NCBI GenBank assembly: GCA_964522605.1
Contig: CAZFWV010000052.1
Coordinates: forward strand, 1-27,207
DNA length: 27,207 nucleotides
DNA from: CAVZLD01 sp964522605
GTDB lineage: Bacteria > Planctomycetota > Planctomycetia > Pirellulales > Pirellulaceae
Direction of reading: 5' to 3'
Every line of letters begins with the position of its first letter. The first letter of the stretch is position 1. Below are positions 16,374-26,073 of the stretch, piece after piece. The notes under the pieces were generated by a model. That model was not told where the DNA came from. It did not search any database and saw only the letters and a list, made by a program, of their open reading frames with translations. The translations under genes were made by a program, and so were the position numbers.

Positions 16374-18691
16374 TCCGTCCCTCCTTTGCGTGATGCTGCC
16401 TTCGGATGATAGCTGGCAGAATAGGCCAGGAGTTGTTCGCCCAGCAACAGTCCGAGTGCCGCGAGCAGCAGGATCTGGCTCCAACTCTGCCCTTGGCTCG
16501 CACCGGTGGCAAATAGCAGATCCTCGGCACTCACAACCTGAACCGGCAAGGGGGCCAGGCGGTCGACGAGATCCGTGGCCGATGGCATCGATAAGTCGCT
16601 TTCGATCGGGTTCGTATTCAGCGCGTAGCGACGATGACGCAAGGTTCCCTCGAGGGTCCGCAAGAGCGCTTCGTAAACGCCGCTGACATCCGTCTCTCCA
16701 TTGGCGATGCCCGAAGTTGGATCGCGACCCAGCGTTGCGATCAGCACGGGCGCGTTGTCGTTCGCTTCCTCGGCCGAACGATCGATGCTGGCGGGAGCGT
16801 CTCCGTCGGGGGTCGGCACCAGAAAGGTCACGGCCGGCCGGTATTCTGTTGAGTCGAGCTGCAGACGGATCGGTTCTCCGACCGTTCGCTCCAGCGAAGG
16901 TCGCTGGGGATTCGCCAAGTGCGCGTGCAACTGGAGGGTCGCCACGATGAAACTGGGTTCGAGCGCCCAGTTGTTCCAGGTGGGCGTGAAGGTTGTCAGG
17001 AAGGCGGTGACTCGGCCTTCCCCATAACTTCGCTCAACGACGAGTGGCTGCCGATTGCGGAGGCGGGCGAGCACTTCGATGGTGGAATCGCGCGGTGGTT
17101 TCCAGAGCGGTGGGGATGTGAAGTAGCGTTGGATCCGAATGCTGGAGGCAAACGGATTGCGCTGTCCGGCCAAGACACGGAAAATCGGATGATCGACGAA
17201 TTGCAGATCCGGCTCTGTCTCGTTCAGGTCCGCAGGCAGATCTGCTGCCGCTTCGAGCGGGATGGGAAACAGACCGTTTCCGTCGGCATACAGGTTGTTC
17301 AAGAACCGCAAATTCGTGTTCGGACCCAGAAACACGGCTAGGCCGCCGCCGTTGCGGACATACTGCTGCAGATTCTCGACCGCGCGCGATTCGAGTTGGG
17401 GGACGTCCAGCAGATAGATTGCGCGGCGGGAAGCGAGTTCTTCCGGAGTTGCATCGCGCAGGTAACTAATCGGCTGGGTTTCGGGCAGGATCCCGGTCTT
17501 CGTATTCGCGGCGGGTTGAAAAATCGATTCCAAATAATACGCTGCGCGTCCCTCCGGATCCCCGTCGATGATCGTTACGGGCTCACCGAGTGGTAAATCG
17601 ACGATGCACCACCGCTGGTTATCCGCGATGACGGCGTCGGCGGGCAGCGTGGCTTGCACAACATGTCGGCCGGCGGTTGGGAAGTAAACCTGCAGTTGTC
17701 GCGTGGTGGCCTCGCCGGGTGCGATCCGTTCGATCAAGACATCGGGCAGGTCCGCCGCCTGGGGAACAGACTCACTGCCGTCGAGCGAAGCGGGGAAGAA
17801 TGTCGAACGAACCTTGATCAGCACCTGTTCCACCGCGCTGGCGGAAAAATTTCTGACGCGCACGCGGACAAACAGAGGCACTCCCGCCGCCTGGGTTCCC
17901 GCGTTCGGCGTCAACTCGACAATGGCCAGATTGGGTCGCGGATCCACCGCGCACCGAATCAGATGCAATTGAGTCCGTTTCCGTTCCAACCGGCTGAGAA
18001 TCTCGCGAAGTTCGGTGGGTCGATTCCAATCCTGCGTTCGGAAGTCAGAGAGCAGATGCAGGACCCGCTGCTCGTCGGTTGCCTGATCGATCAGCTGTTC
18101 GACCAGTTCGAGCGCAGGTTTTGGGCTGAGTGCCAAGTCCGTGGCCGTGAAGGCGGCAGTCTGCTCTTCGAGCTGTGTTGGCGTTGCTGCGCTGATCAGC
18201 TCGGCGTTCAGGTCCGCGTAGGTGGCGGCGGCTGCGGCGTCCCGCGTTTCCGTTCGGGCGGCCCGCGAATACCGCACAACGGTCAATTTCGCCGCGCCCT
18301 GCTCTTCCGCCGCCTGTGTGGCGATCTGGATGATCGCTTGCCGTGCGCGATCAAAGACGGCGGTTCCGCCAACCCGGTCGCTCATCGAGAGGCTGTCATC
18401 CAGAACGACGAAGTGATGCACGGTCTTGCCGCCGAACCAACGTGACCACTGACGCAGTGTGACGAGTCCGGCTAGCATCGCGACCAGCAAAGCCACGAGC
18501 AACATGCGGGTCAGAAGCAGCAAGAGTTGTTTCAACCACACCGAGCGTTGGTGCTTGCGATAGCTTGCCAACAGAAACTCCATCGCAGCCCACTCGATCG
18601 GTTGATGACGCATGCGCGTGATCAGGTGGATCACCAGCGGTGCAAGCACCAGGAGGAATCCCCAAGTGAGTGGTTGGTAAAGGAATTGCAT
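16370..18691 (-). CDS. BatA-type N-terminal membrane protein with VWA domain
   Basis: The protein has 773 residues. The first 80 residues match the BatA/aerotolerance N-terminal pattern: a membrane helix (about 8-25), then RMRHQPIEWAAMEFLL and a second helix (about 54-77). A VWA domain begins at 95 with DDSLS (98-102). The central part has beta-sandwich and amidotransferase-like segments (about 290-580), and a single transmembrane helix (about 738-755) lies close to the C-terminus. VWA proteins of this type work with MoxR ATPases in the membrane. There is a 53-nt gap from the DUF58 gene and no visible ribosome binding site at this start. It is translationally coupled to the next VWA gene by an ATGA overlap. 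Confidence 0.9.
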   Translation of the reverse strand: MQFLYQPLTWGFLLVLAPLVIHLITRMRHQPIEWAAMEFLLASYRKHQRSVWLKQLLLLLTRMLLVALLVAMLAGLVTLRQWSRWFGGKTVHHFVVLDDSLSMSDRVGGTAVFDRARQAIIQIATQAAEEQGAAKLTVVRYSRAARTETRDAAAAATYADLNAELISAATPTQLEEQTAAFTATDLALSPKPALELVEQLIDQATDEQRVLHLLSDFRTQDWNRPTELREILSRLERKRTQLHLIRCAVDPRPNLAIVELTPNAGTQAAGVPLFVRVRVRNFSASAVEQVLIKVRSTFFPASLDGSESVPQAADLPDVLIERIAPGEATTRQLQVYFPTAGRHVVQATLPADAVIADNQRWCIVDLPLGEPVTIIDGDPEGRAAYYLESIFQPAANTKTGILPETQPISYLRDATPEELASRRAIYLLDVPQLESRAVENLQQYVRNGGGLAVFLGPNTNLRFLNNLYADGNGLFPIPLEAAADLPADLNETEPDLQFVDHPIFRVLAGQRNPFASSIRIQRYFTSPPLWKPPRDSTIEVLARLRNRQPLVVERSYGEGRVTAFLTTFTPTWNNWALEPSFIVATLQLHAHLANPQRPSLERTVGEPIRLQLDSTEYRPAVTFLVPTPDGDAPASIDRSAEEANDNAPVLIATLGRDPTSGIANGETDVSGVYEALLRTLEGTLRHRRYALNTNPIESDLSMPSATDLVDRLAPLPVQVVSAEDLLFATGASQGQSWSQILLLAALGLLLGEQLLAYSASYHPKAASRKGGTE

Positions 18692-18744
18692 CGATGGGGT
18701 GAGCTTCGGTTCCGGTGGTCGTTCAAATCAATCGAGGGTCAATG

Positions 18745-19647
18745 TCAGTTTCTGCTGTGCATTCCCAGGCGGCTACACAGATAGGTGGCCAGGGCGGCAT
18801 CCAGCGGCTGGCGGGTGCGAATCAGCGCGTAGTCGATCATGTCTTTCGCGCAGCTGCGACGAGTCCAATCCAGGAATTCTTGTAGCGCGGCGAGGTAACC
18901 GTCGCGCAAGGCACGTGGATTACAGGTCAAGAAATCACTGCTCTCCAACCCTTCAAACCGCATGGCGCCTTGGAACGGAAAATCCAGCTCATCGTCGTCC
19001 ATGATGTGGAAGACCAATACGTCATGACCGCGCTGGCGCAACAGCCGAAGACCCTTCAGCGTCGCAGACCGATCCGCGAGCAGGTCGGAGATCAGGACCA
19101 TCATGCCGCGACGCGGATAGTTTTCGGCGACACCCCGCATGACGCTGTAGATCTCCGTCTTGTCGTCTGGATTGCTGACAGAGAGGGCATCGACCACCGC
19201 ACTCAAGTGCGACTGGCGCGTTCGCGAGGGAACGCTTCGCCGAAGCTTTTGGTCAAATGTCACGCATGCGATCGCATCGTTCTGTTTGAGCACCAGGTAA
19301 GCGAGACTGGCCGCAACCGTGCAGGCGTATTCGTATTTGTTCATCGGTCCGCGCCCATACTGCATACTGCGCGAGGCGTCGACCAGCAGCGTGCAACGCA
19401 AATTCGTATCTTCCTCATACTGTTTGACATACAGACGGTCCTGGCGCGCCCAGACTTTCCAGTCGACGTGTCGCAGATCGTCGCCGGGAGCGTATTCGCG
19501 GTGTTGTCGGAATTCCACCGATTGACCGAAATACGGACTCCGATGCATGCCGGAGAGGAAGCCTTCCACGACGTGCCGCGCGCGCAATTCCAGACGGGAG
19601 ATCCGTTGGATCGCTTCAGGATGCAAAAATCTTTTGGAATCGGGCAT
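18745..19647 (-). CDS. DUF58 family protein (VWA-like)
   Basis: The 300-residue soluble protein carries the DUF58 signature YAPGDDLRHVDWKVWARQD (about 52-70) and YVKQYEEDTNLR, followed by a VWA-like site LLVDASRSM (88-95). These proteins are partners of MoxR AAA+ ATPases and are nearly always encoded beside them, as here. The start codon at 19647 gives the family's usual N-terminus (PDSKRFLHPEAIQRISR); an ATG at 19662 lies directly against GGGAGG, too close for use, and the longer frame to 19791 lies inside moxR. It overlaps the moxR end by 32 nt, so the two are tightly coupled. Its molecular role in the complex is not known. Confidence 0.93.
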   Translation of the reverse strand: MPDSKRFLHPEAIQRISRLELRARHVVEGFLSGMHRSPYFGQSVEFRQHREYAPGDDLRHVDWKVWARQDRLYVKQYEEDTNLRCTLLVDASRSMQYGRGPMNKYEYACTVAASLAYLVLKQNDAIACVTFDQKLRRSVPSRTRQSHLSAVVDALSVSNPDDKTEIYSVMRGVAENYPRRGMMVLISDLLADRSATLKGLRLLRQRGHDVLVFHIMDDDELDFPFQGAMRFEGLESSDFLTCNPRALRDGYLAALQEFLDWTRRSCAKDMIDYALIRTRQPLDAALATYLCSRLGMHSRN

Positions 19648-20656
19648 CGCGGGTGAGTTCATCCTCCCGGGTCGGGGTGGCTTCGAGTAGGCGATCAATA
19701 ATGTCGTCGGGCGAGACCCCGTCGCTTTCGGCGGCGAAGTTGACGACCAACCGGTGTCGAAGAGCGGGTTTGGCAAGGGCTTGAATGTCATCGGTCGAAA
19801 CGTGGGTTCGACCGTTCAGCAGGGCTCGGGCCTTGCCCCCGAGGATCAAGAATTGAACCGCGCGTGGCCCCGCTCCCCAAGAGAGCATCTCGGATACGAA
19901 TTCGGGCGTGCCCGCTCCCCCGAGCCGCGTCTGCCGAACCAGCGACAGAGCATAGCGAATCACGTGATCGCTGACCGGAACCTCGCGGACGACGTGCTGC
20001 AGGCCGACGATCTCTTCCGCCGTCAACACGGGTTCCACATTTTCTGGCAATCCACCGGTCGTCCGCCGCGCAATTTCGAACTCCTCGTCAAAGCTCGGGT
20101 ACTTGACGAAAACCTTGAACATGAACCGATCCTGTTGGGCTTCCGGCAGAGGATAGGTGCCCTCCTGCTCAATCGGATTCTGAGTTGCGAGCACAAAGAA
20201 CGGATCGGGCAACTCGCGGCGCTCTCGCCCGACGGTCACCTGTCGTTCCTGCATGGCCTCCAACAGAGCGGCTTGCGTCTTGGGCGGTGTCCGGTTGATT
20301 TCGTCGGCCAGGATCACATTGGCGAACAGCGGCCCTTCAAGGAAACGGCGTTCCCGTCCCCCCGTACTGCGATTCTCTTCGATGATCTCGGTGCCTGTGA
20401 TGTCGGCAGGCATCAAATCGGGCGTGAACTGCACACGGCTGAATGACAGGTTCAAGGTGCGGGCGAGCGTGCTGATCATCAGCGTTTTGGCGAGCCCCGG
20501 GACGCCCTCGAGCAAGCAGTGTCCGCGCGTGAACAGGGTAATCAGCAACTCGTCCAAGACTTCCTGCTGGCCCACGATGATTCGCGACAACTGGCTGAGA
20601 ATCCGCTCCCGCGCTTCGCCCAGCTTGCGAATCGCTTCGTGTTCGTCCTGCGTCAT
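19616..20656 (-). CDS. MoxR-family AAA+ ATPase
   Basis: The 346-residue cytoplasmic ATPase of the MoxR family acts as a chaperone-like motor with VWA-domain partners. Walker A is GVPGLAKT (51-58) and Walker B is VILADEIN (114-121). Sensor 1 is ATQNP (157-161). The family block that starts EGTYPLPEAQQDRF is present, and the C-terminal lid domain with GAGPRAVQ completes it. Length is normal. The start at 20656 begins the usual family N-terminus and has GAAAGG 9 nt upstream. The longer frame to 20809 adds a basic, non-conserved tail. It lies 149 nt after the propeller gene and directly before DUF58 and VWA genes, the classic order. The neighbours suggest that it remodels envelope proteins. Confidence 0.96.
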   Translation of the reverse strand: MTQDEHEAIRKLGEARERILSQLSRIIVGQQEVLDELLITLFTRGHCLLEGVPGLAKTLMISTLARTLNLSFSRVQFTPDLMPADITGTEIIEENRSTGGRERRFLEGPLFANVILADEINRTPPKTQAALLEAMQERQVTVGRERRELPDPFFVLATQNPIEQEGTYPLPEAQQDRFMFKVFVKYPSFDEEFEIARRTTGGLPENVEPVLTAEEIVGLQHVVREVPVSDHVIRYALSLVRQTRLGGAGTPEFVSEMLSWGAGPRAVQFLILGGKARALLNGRTHVSTDDIQALAKPALRHRLVVNFAAESDGVSPDDIIDRLLEATPTREDELTRDARFQKIFAS

Positions 20657-20805
20657 GGAGAATGACCTTTCATCGGGTATATCGGGGAGACCGGGCCGCC
20701 CTGCCGAATTTGAATCCAATGGTTTCCGCCGGTCCGCGGGAAGGGATCGGAACTGTCTGTTAAGGATAGACGCGGAAGAGGCGAATGACCAGAATCCACG
20801 AGAAT

Positions 20806-23800
20806 TCACTCCGCCGGATCCTGGGGTGCGGGGACCAGTTCCCCTCCCCGCTCGATCAGTCGTAATAACTCTCTTTCGCCGCGCCGCCCCTGATCCTGCA
20901 GCTGTTTGCCAAAGGCGTCGAGAACCGCGCCCACAATGCCCGACAACCCCGCTCCACGCCGACGGCTGGACGCCGTCCCTGTTTGCAGCGGCGGTTCCGG
21001 TGGCTGTGGCTCATCGGTGAACTTGAATTCGTAATTGTGGACATTCAGTAAGCGGACCGAAACCGTCCGCTCGCGGTCATCTCCCACGACGAGAAAACTG
21101 CCGAAGGAATAGTTCAGGTCATCCACCTCCTGCAGCAATCGGCCATCCCGTTTGTCCAGGCAGAGGAGCGATAGTTTGGGGCGCCCCTGCCGAGCCCCCT
21201 GAGCTCGAAAGACCTGTCGGAGAAAGACCAGCAGAGGAACGTCGGCAGGCTGATTGATTGGCAAGCTATAGCCCTGAATCACCGCCGGCACCTGCCACTG
21301 GGCTTGTCCGGTCCCGCGGTCAAAGGCATACACCGCGGCATCGATCAGCGGAGCCGTTTGCGCATCGGGAAAGCTGGCGATCGTCAATCCCCGTTCTGCC
21401 TCGGGTCGCGATCCACAAACGAGAAGATCCTGATCGTTGGAGGACAACAAGTAGACCGACACGAGGGGACGATTGCCTAAGGCCAAATGAACGTCGATGC
21501 GCGGCTCGCCCGAGCGCAGATCGAGCAAAGTAAAATGGCCGTCTGGTTCCACGATCGCCAGTTCATTGTCGGGCGTGACATAGCCCCGAGATTCGGCGCG
21601 ATACACACGCTGCCACAGATCCTGCTCGGACCAGGGGTCGTACAGACGAACCGTCCAACTCGGCTGCCCGTCGCGGCTTCCCTCGGTCCAGGTGAGAATG
21701 TGGCGCCCCAGCGTGGACCAGTGTCGATCTTCCTCCGGGACCGTGCGGTTGCCCAGTTCCTCCCCGTCCACCAGTCGAAAGACGCGTGCCTTCGATTGCC
21801 CCTGGGCCGCAACAAACACGAACCGTTCGTCGCCCCAGATGGAACGGACTCCCGGGAGGTCTTCGCGGATCCAGAGTGTTTGCCCCGAAAACGTATCGAC
21901 ACAAAACAGGCGGTTTCCCTGCAAGTAGACCACTTCCTCCGCCGTGATTGGACCGAGCGCTTGAATGCGCCGTCCGGTAACGCGAAGTTGCTGCTGGCCC
22001 CAGGGGTTTGTGTGCGGCCGAGTCTGAATCTGTGGATCTCGGCGATTGGCCACGGTGGACAGGAGCTCGCCGTAATCATTGGGCCAACGAATCCGTTTGT
22101 CCTGGGAGAGTCCGGGTTGGATCGCATCGATTGCCAGCAGACCGTGACCCAGATTCACCAAATACAAATGACCCACCGCCTTGCAGGTCAGGGAATCATC
22201 CTGGAATCGCGTCGTCCGATTCCGCGCGCCGGTGACGCGTGTTCGCTCGCGACCGAGTGAATCTTGAATCACGATCGCATTGGATCCCGACGAGTCAAAG
22301 GCCACCTGGAGCCGATTCGGAAGTGGACCGTAGGATTCGAGCAGCGGGATCGTGCGGAAATTCGTGTAAGGTCGGAACTGATTGGGAACACTGTTTGGTG
22401 TTGCGCTGACCGGTTTGATTCGAACGACACCGTAGGGCCACGCATCCGGGTTCGTCAACGCTTCGGCGACGGGGTGGTCGGGTGGCAGTTGTTGCCGTAG
22501 CTGACGCGCGGTGAGACCGTCCAGGCACTCCTGATCTGGCCATCGTGCGAGCAGACGGCGGAAACATTCGGCCGCCGCGGCGGGATCCTGAGCGGCTTCC
22601 ATCACCCGGGCCATCAGCGCCCAGGCGGGAGCCGCAGTCGCGGGTGTCTCTTCGCTCAGCAGATCCGTCAGCAGCAACTCGGCGGATAGGAGCGCGCCCT
22701 CAGCCAGCTCGTACTGCGCCAGTTCCAGGCGGACCGCATCGGCCAGCTCGTGACGGCCAAAGACCTGCAGGAAACCGCGGAGTTCACGCCGATCCTTCTG
22801 GGCCAGGACCTCCTGTTGTTGTTGGCGAATCTGCGCCTCCATTTCCGCGCGGTCCGACGAACTGGCTTGCTCAAGACATTGCTCGATCCCTGCCTGAACG
22901 AATCGATCGCGACGCACGCGTCGAACGCGATCGCCTGCGTCCAGCAGCGGCAGCGAGTTGGACTCGAATGACATTCCACTTTCAAGCGGCACCTGGTGAC
23001 GGGCCAGTGCCAGAAAGGCAGAAAACGCTTCGCGAACGCGACCTGCCCGCAAAAGGCCCTGGGCCATCAACCGCAGGTACTTCTCCCGCTGCATCGGACG
23101 CTCGATCAGAGCATCCACTTCGGACGCCAGTTCTCCGTTGGCGGCAAAATCGCTTTCGAGGGCATCGAGCAGAGCTTCCACCAGCGTCATCCGTGCGCCT
23201 TCGCGACGATCGTCGTTCGGGTCGTAACTTTGAACCGCCTGACGCAGGGCGCGCAGGGCGTCGTTTCGCCGCCCTGCTTCCAGCCAAAGCAGCGCCTGAT
23301 GCTCCAGCCCCCACGGATCATCGGGAGTCTGCTTCAGCCGTGCCTGCACCTGTTCCTGCAATCGATCGGCGCGGTAATAGGCGGTCAAATTGCGAGGACC
23401 AAGAGACAGGACTTGATCCTCGTAACAGACGAGGTTTCCGAGCGGTTCGCTACAGCTTCGCGCATCGACCAGCCGGCCATCCTGCAAATTGATCTGGAGC
23501 AAATGGGTGGTCGCCGGCAGGAAATAATGTCCGTCGGCAAGGAATCCCCGTCCGCTGGGCATGGCCGGCCGTTCGCTGGGAGTTGCTTGGCTGGACATTG
23601 GAAGCGTCCAGGCGGTTTGCCCATCCGCCAGTCGCAAGGCGCGAAACTCCCGATCGCCGACAATCAGCAGCTTTTCTTCGTGGACACCGGCTATGTATAG
23701 CGCCCCTTCCGGACGCGGCTCTCTCCAAAGCAACTGACCGCTCAACAGGTCCAGGCAGAAGATCTCATTCGTCTCGACGGGAGTGATAATTGCCTTGCCG

Positions 23801-25662
23801 TCGGCGAGCGTAATCGTGGAATCGGCCCACGGGTCGTCCACGGCAGTGTCTGCGCCCGATCGAAGATTTCGGATCGCAATCACGCCGGGAACCGGTCCGG
23901 CTAACGTTCTCGGATACTCGAACCCCCAAAGCAGTGATCGGTTGGCAAGGTCGACGGCAACGACGGCGCCACCGGAAGTCGGACAGACGAGGACTCCGTC
24001 CGAGTAGGAAGGTGAAGCACCGGCCAGACGACGGAGTGCATCGGCGAGAATGTTGATTTGGCCGACGTGCGCCAGTTGCTGGCTCCAACGGAGCTGACCG
24101 GTTTCCGCCTCGAGCACAAACAGGCTGATGTCGCCGCGAACTTCGGCCAGCACGTACAGGTCGTCCGCCAGGACCAGGGGAGCTCCCAGGAAAAACGCTC
24201 CCGCCAGTGCGGGCTCGTCCTCACCCGTGATTCCGCCGACACGCCAGCGGTACTTGCCCTGCGTCCGGATGTCCAGGGCAACGAGTGTGTTGTAGTCCTT
24301 CGGCTGATCGGGATTCTCGACGCGAATTCCGCGAAAGATTTGCATCCGCACTCCGTAGGCGGCGCGCAGCGTATACCCCAGCTGATCGATCAGGAACACG
24401 GATTGCCCATCACTGGCAAGCTGTCCATAGATGGCGTCGTGCCAGAGTCGTTCATCGAGCTGTTGATTCCGCAATTCTGGATTTCGGCCGGGAACCAGAA
24501 CTTCATCGCCCTCCATGGCCAGTGGTTCCGACCACGGAAACTCCCAGATCCGTTTCCCGGTTTCCAAGTCGACGGCCAGCATGTTGTCCGTCGTGCGCAT
24601 CAGAACGACGCCTTGGATCGCCAGCGGCGAGCAACCCGGAAGCATGGGCGATTCGTCTTCGCGATAGCCGGCCTGCAAGGCGCGGATCAGTTCCTCATCA
24701 TCGGGATCGTTGGCGACGGGAACACGCCATCGCGGGCGCAAGAGGGGAAGTGAACCGTCCACGACCGCGGTCCGACTTGGATCGCCGCGGTGCATCCGCC
24801 ATTCTTCCGCCAATTGGTTTGACGTGAGGGTTGGGGAAGCGAAATTGCGGTCCAGCCAGGCAAGGGCATCTGTGTCGCTCGTGAACAGCGGCAAGGCTTC
24901 CCCTCGCACCGAAAAAGTAGCCGTTCGATTCCGACGACGAAGATCGGTCAGGATCTGCACGGCTCTCTGCGGCATTCCCGCCATTCTCCAACTGCCGGCC
25001 AGCAGCAGGGATAATTCCGGGTCGAAGCGAGGGGCAAAAACCTGCGCATCAGCCAATCGCTGCAGACACAATGCAGCGGCCAAGGGACGACCTTGATCGA
25101 AGTACAATCGCCCCAAGAGGAAGGTTGCCTTGGATCCCGCGTCGGTGTGAAAATATCGCCGCGACAACTCCGCAAGGCCTTCGGGATCGGAGTTCTCGAG
25201 TGCCTGCTCCAGCAAACGTCGCGCTTCGGCGCCGAACTGCAATTCATACAGTTCGCGTCCGGCGGATGGAAGCGAACCGAGCAGACGCAGCGCCTGGCTT
25301 CGGAGACTGGTCTGATACAGGGATTCTCCCGCTCGTCCCAGAAAGTAGTCCTCCTGGACCGGATCAATCGCCACGGGGCCGGTCACCGCCTCCTGGGGTT
25401 GGAGGTGGAGCAGACTGCCCAGGTGACTGATCGCTTCTCCGTATTGCTGCTGCTCGATCGCCCGCTCTGCCTGTTTCAGACGTTGTTGATACTCGCGCGG
25501 AGCCAGCATCAAGACGCGCGGTGTCTCGATCTCCTCACGAGCCGCTTCGGGAAACGCAACCTGGGATCGGGCCGTCGGGATCCACGCGGTGAACCCAGCC
25601 AGGAGCCCCAGCAAGCCGATTCGGGTCCCGATTTGGAAACAAGATCGCAAGTGCTTATCCAT
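20806..25662 (-). CDS. Giant exported TPR and PQQ-like beta-propeller protein
   Basis: The protein has 1618 residues. A signal peptide ends at about residue 33 (TARS). TPR-like helices fill about 55-240. PQQ-like propeller repeats start near 290 (EWRMHRGDPSRTAV) and recur as AVDLETGKRIWEF, VALDIRTQGKYRW, EAETGQLRW, VDLANRSLLWGF, LDLLSGQLLW and, far downstream, VDTFSGQTLW and FDRGTGQAQW. A helical middle part (about 780-1090) separates two propellers. PQQ-binding residues are not evident, so this is probably a structural or binding propeller, not a quinoprotein dehydrogenase. The start at 25662 has AGGAG 7 nt upstream and begins the signal peptide; the frame to 25752 is rejected. It is the first gene of the minus-strand train and may lie at the cell surface. 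Confidence 0.88.
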   Translation of the reverse strand: MDKHLRSCFQIGTRIGLLGLLAGFTAWIPTARSQVAFPEAAREEIETPRVLMLAPREYQQRLKQAERAIEQQQYGEAISHLGSLLHLQPQEAVTGPVAIDPVQEDYFLGRAGESLYQTSLRSQALRLLGSLPSAGRELYELQFGAEARRLLEQALENSDPEGLAELSRRYFHTDAGSKATFLLGRLYFDQGRPLAAALCLQRLADAQVFAPRFDPELSLLLAGSWRMAGMPQRAVQILTDLRRRNRTATFSVRGEALPLFTSDTDALAWLDRNFASPTLTSNQLAEEWRMHRGDPSRTAVVDGSLPLLRPRWRVPVANDPDDEELIRALQAGYREDESPMLPGCSPLAIQGVVLMRTTDNMLAVDLETGKRIWEFPWSEPLAMEGDEVLVPGRNPELRNQQLDERLWHDAIYGQLASDGQSVFLIDQLGYTLRAAYGVRMQIFRGIRVENPDQPKDYNTLVALDIRTQGKYRWRVGGITGEDEPALAGAFFLGAPLVLADDLYVLAEVRGDISLFVLEAETGQLRWSQQLAHVGQINILADALRRLAGASPSYSDGVLVCPTSGGAVVAVDLANRSLLWGFEYPRTLAGPVPGVIAIRNLRSGADTAVDDPWADSTITLADGKAIITPVETNEIFCLDLLSGQLLWREPRPEGALYIAGVHEEKLLIVGDREFRALRLADGQTAWTLPMSSQATPSERPAMPSGRGFLADGHYFLPATTHLLQINLQDGRLVDARSCSEPLGNLVCYEDQVLSLGPRNLTAYYRADRLQEQVQARLKQTPDDPWGLEHQALLWLEAGRRNDALRALRQAVQSYDPNDDRREGARMTLVEALLDALESDFAANGELASEVDALIERPMQREKYLRLMAQGLLRAGRVREAFSAFLALARHQVPLESGMSFESNSLPLLDAGDRVRRVRRDRFVQAGIEQCLEQASSSDRAEMEAQIRQQQQEVLAQKDRRELRGFLQVFGRHELADAVRLELAQYELAEGALLSAELLLTDLLSEETPATAAPAWALMARVMEAAQDPAAAAECFRRLLARWPDQECLDGLTARQLRQQLPPDHPVAEALTNPDAWPYGVVRIKPVSATPNSVPNQFRPYTNFRTIPLLESYGPLPNRLQVAFDSSGSNAIVIQDSLGRERTRVTGARNRTTRFQDDSLTCKAVGHLYLVNLGHGLLAIDAIQPGLSQDKRIRWPNDYGELLSTVANRRDPQIQTRPHTNPWGQQQLRVTGRRIQALGPITAEEVVYLQGNRLFCVDTFSGQTLWIREDLPGVRSIWGDERFVFVAAQGQSKARVFRLVDGEELGNRTVPEEDRHWSTLGRHILTWTEGSRDGQPSWTVRLYDPWSEQDLWQRVYRAESRGYVTPDNELAIVEPDGHFTLLDLRSGEPRIDVHLALGNRPLVSVYLLSSNDQDLLVCGSRPEAERGLTIASFPDAQTAPLIDAAVYAFDRGTGQAQWQVPAVIQGYSLPINQPADVPLLVFLRQVFRAQGARQGRPKLSLLCLDKRDGRLLQEVDDLNYSFGSFLVVGDDRERTVSVRLLNVHNYEFKFTDEPQPPEPPLQTGTASSRRRGAGLSGIVGAVLDAFGKQLQDQGRRGERELLRLIERGGELVPAPQDPAE

Positions 25663-25737
25663 GAAATGGCTCCTGACTCCTGCCGGGGCCGTTCGGGATC
25701 TCTGGAAGGATCCACGTCCGTTGTGAACTGTCCGGGA

Positions 25738-25761
25738 ATTGTAACGCACCAAGCTATTCTA
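25738..25761 (-). promoter_or_regulatory. Possible -10 elements for the minus-strand train
   Basis: On the minus strand TAGAAT (25761-25756) and TACAAT (25743-25738) lie 76-99 nt upstream of the propeller gene start. Each differs from TATAAT at one base. No good -35 lies 16-18 bp before either, so the promoter is only a candidate. With the HU promoter at 25971, they form a divergent control region; the rest of 25663-26073 holds no gene. Confidence 0.3.
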
Positions 25762-25970
25762 CGGTTCGGATCCTCGTTTTTGCCGTCGCGATGAAAAACT
25801 TTAGGCGGTACCGTACGCTCCTCTTGAGACAACTGCGTTCGCCGATTTGCATTTCCCCGATCGGTCGCTGGTTCGGAGTCGAACAGAGCGTAAACGGCCT
25901 CTTTCCAGCGAAAAAGAGACGCGAAGTACGAAAAACTCCTGTTTCCTAGGGGATTTCGGGCTTTTACGGG

Positions 25971-25999
25971 TTGCATTTTCTTGTTCTGCGCAATTTAAT
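25971..25999 (+). promoter_or_regulatory. Sigma70-like promoter for HU
   Basis: TTGCAT (25971-25976) and TTTAAT (25994-25999) are separated by exactly 17 bp. A start near 26006 would give a 5' leader of about 68 nt before the HU gene. Confidence 0.65.
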
Positions 26000-26041
26000 C
26001 ATCGCGTTCCGCAGACGCGGACGGACGTATTTTACAGCACC

Positions 26042-26063
26042 TTTTGTCAATGAACTGACAAGG
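26042..26063 (+). promoter_or_regulatory. Leader hairpin overlapping the HU ribosome binding site
   Basis: TTGTCA (26044-26049) pairs with TGACAA (26056-26061) around a 6-nt loop. In RNA the stem can gain two G-U pairs, giving 26042-26049 with 26056-26063. The Shine-Dalgarno sequence AAGGAGG lies at 26060-26066, so the stem would hide AAGG. This suggests control of translation, but no regulator is known from the sequence. Confidence 0.4.
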
Positions 26064-26073
26064 AGGGATCCCG

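Noticed and set aside
20657..20809. Extension of the MoxR N-terminus
   Set aside because: It adds 51 basic, non-conserved residues and starts inside the end of the propeller gene. The family N-terminus begins at 20656.
22545..23492. + strand open frame of 315 codons
   Set aside because: It is Arg/Pro/Ala-rich and antisense to the propeller gene, as expected of a GC-driven shadow frame.
20806..25662. PQQ-dependent dehydrogenase
   Set aside because: The propeller repeats lack evident cofactor-binding residues and are combined with TPR-like helices, so an enzyme call is not justified.
25663..25752. N-terminal extension of the propeller protein
   Set aside because: The extension precedes a good signal peptide and the ATG at 25662, which has AGGAG 7 nt upstream.
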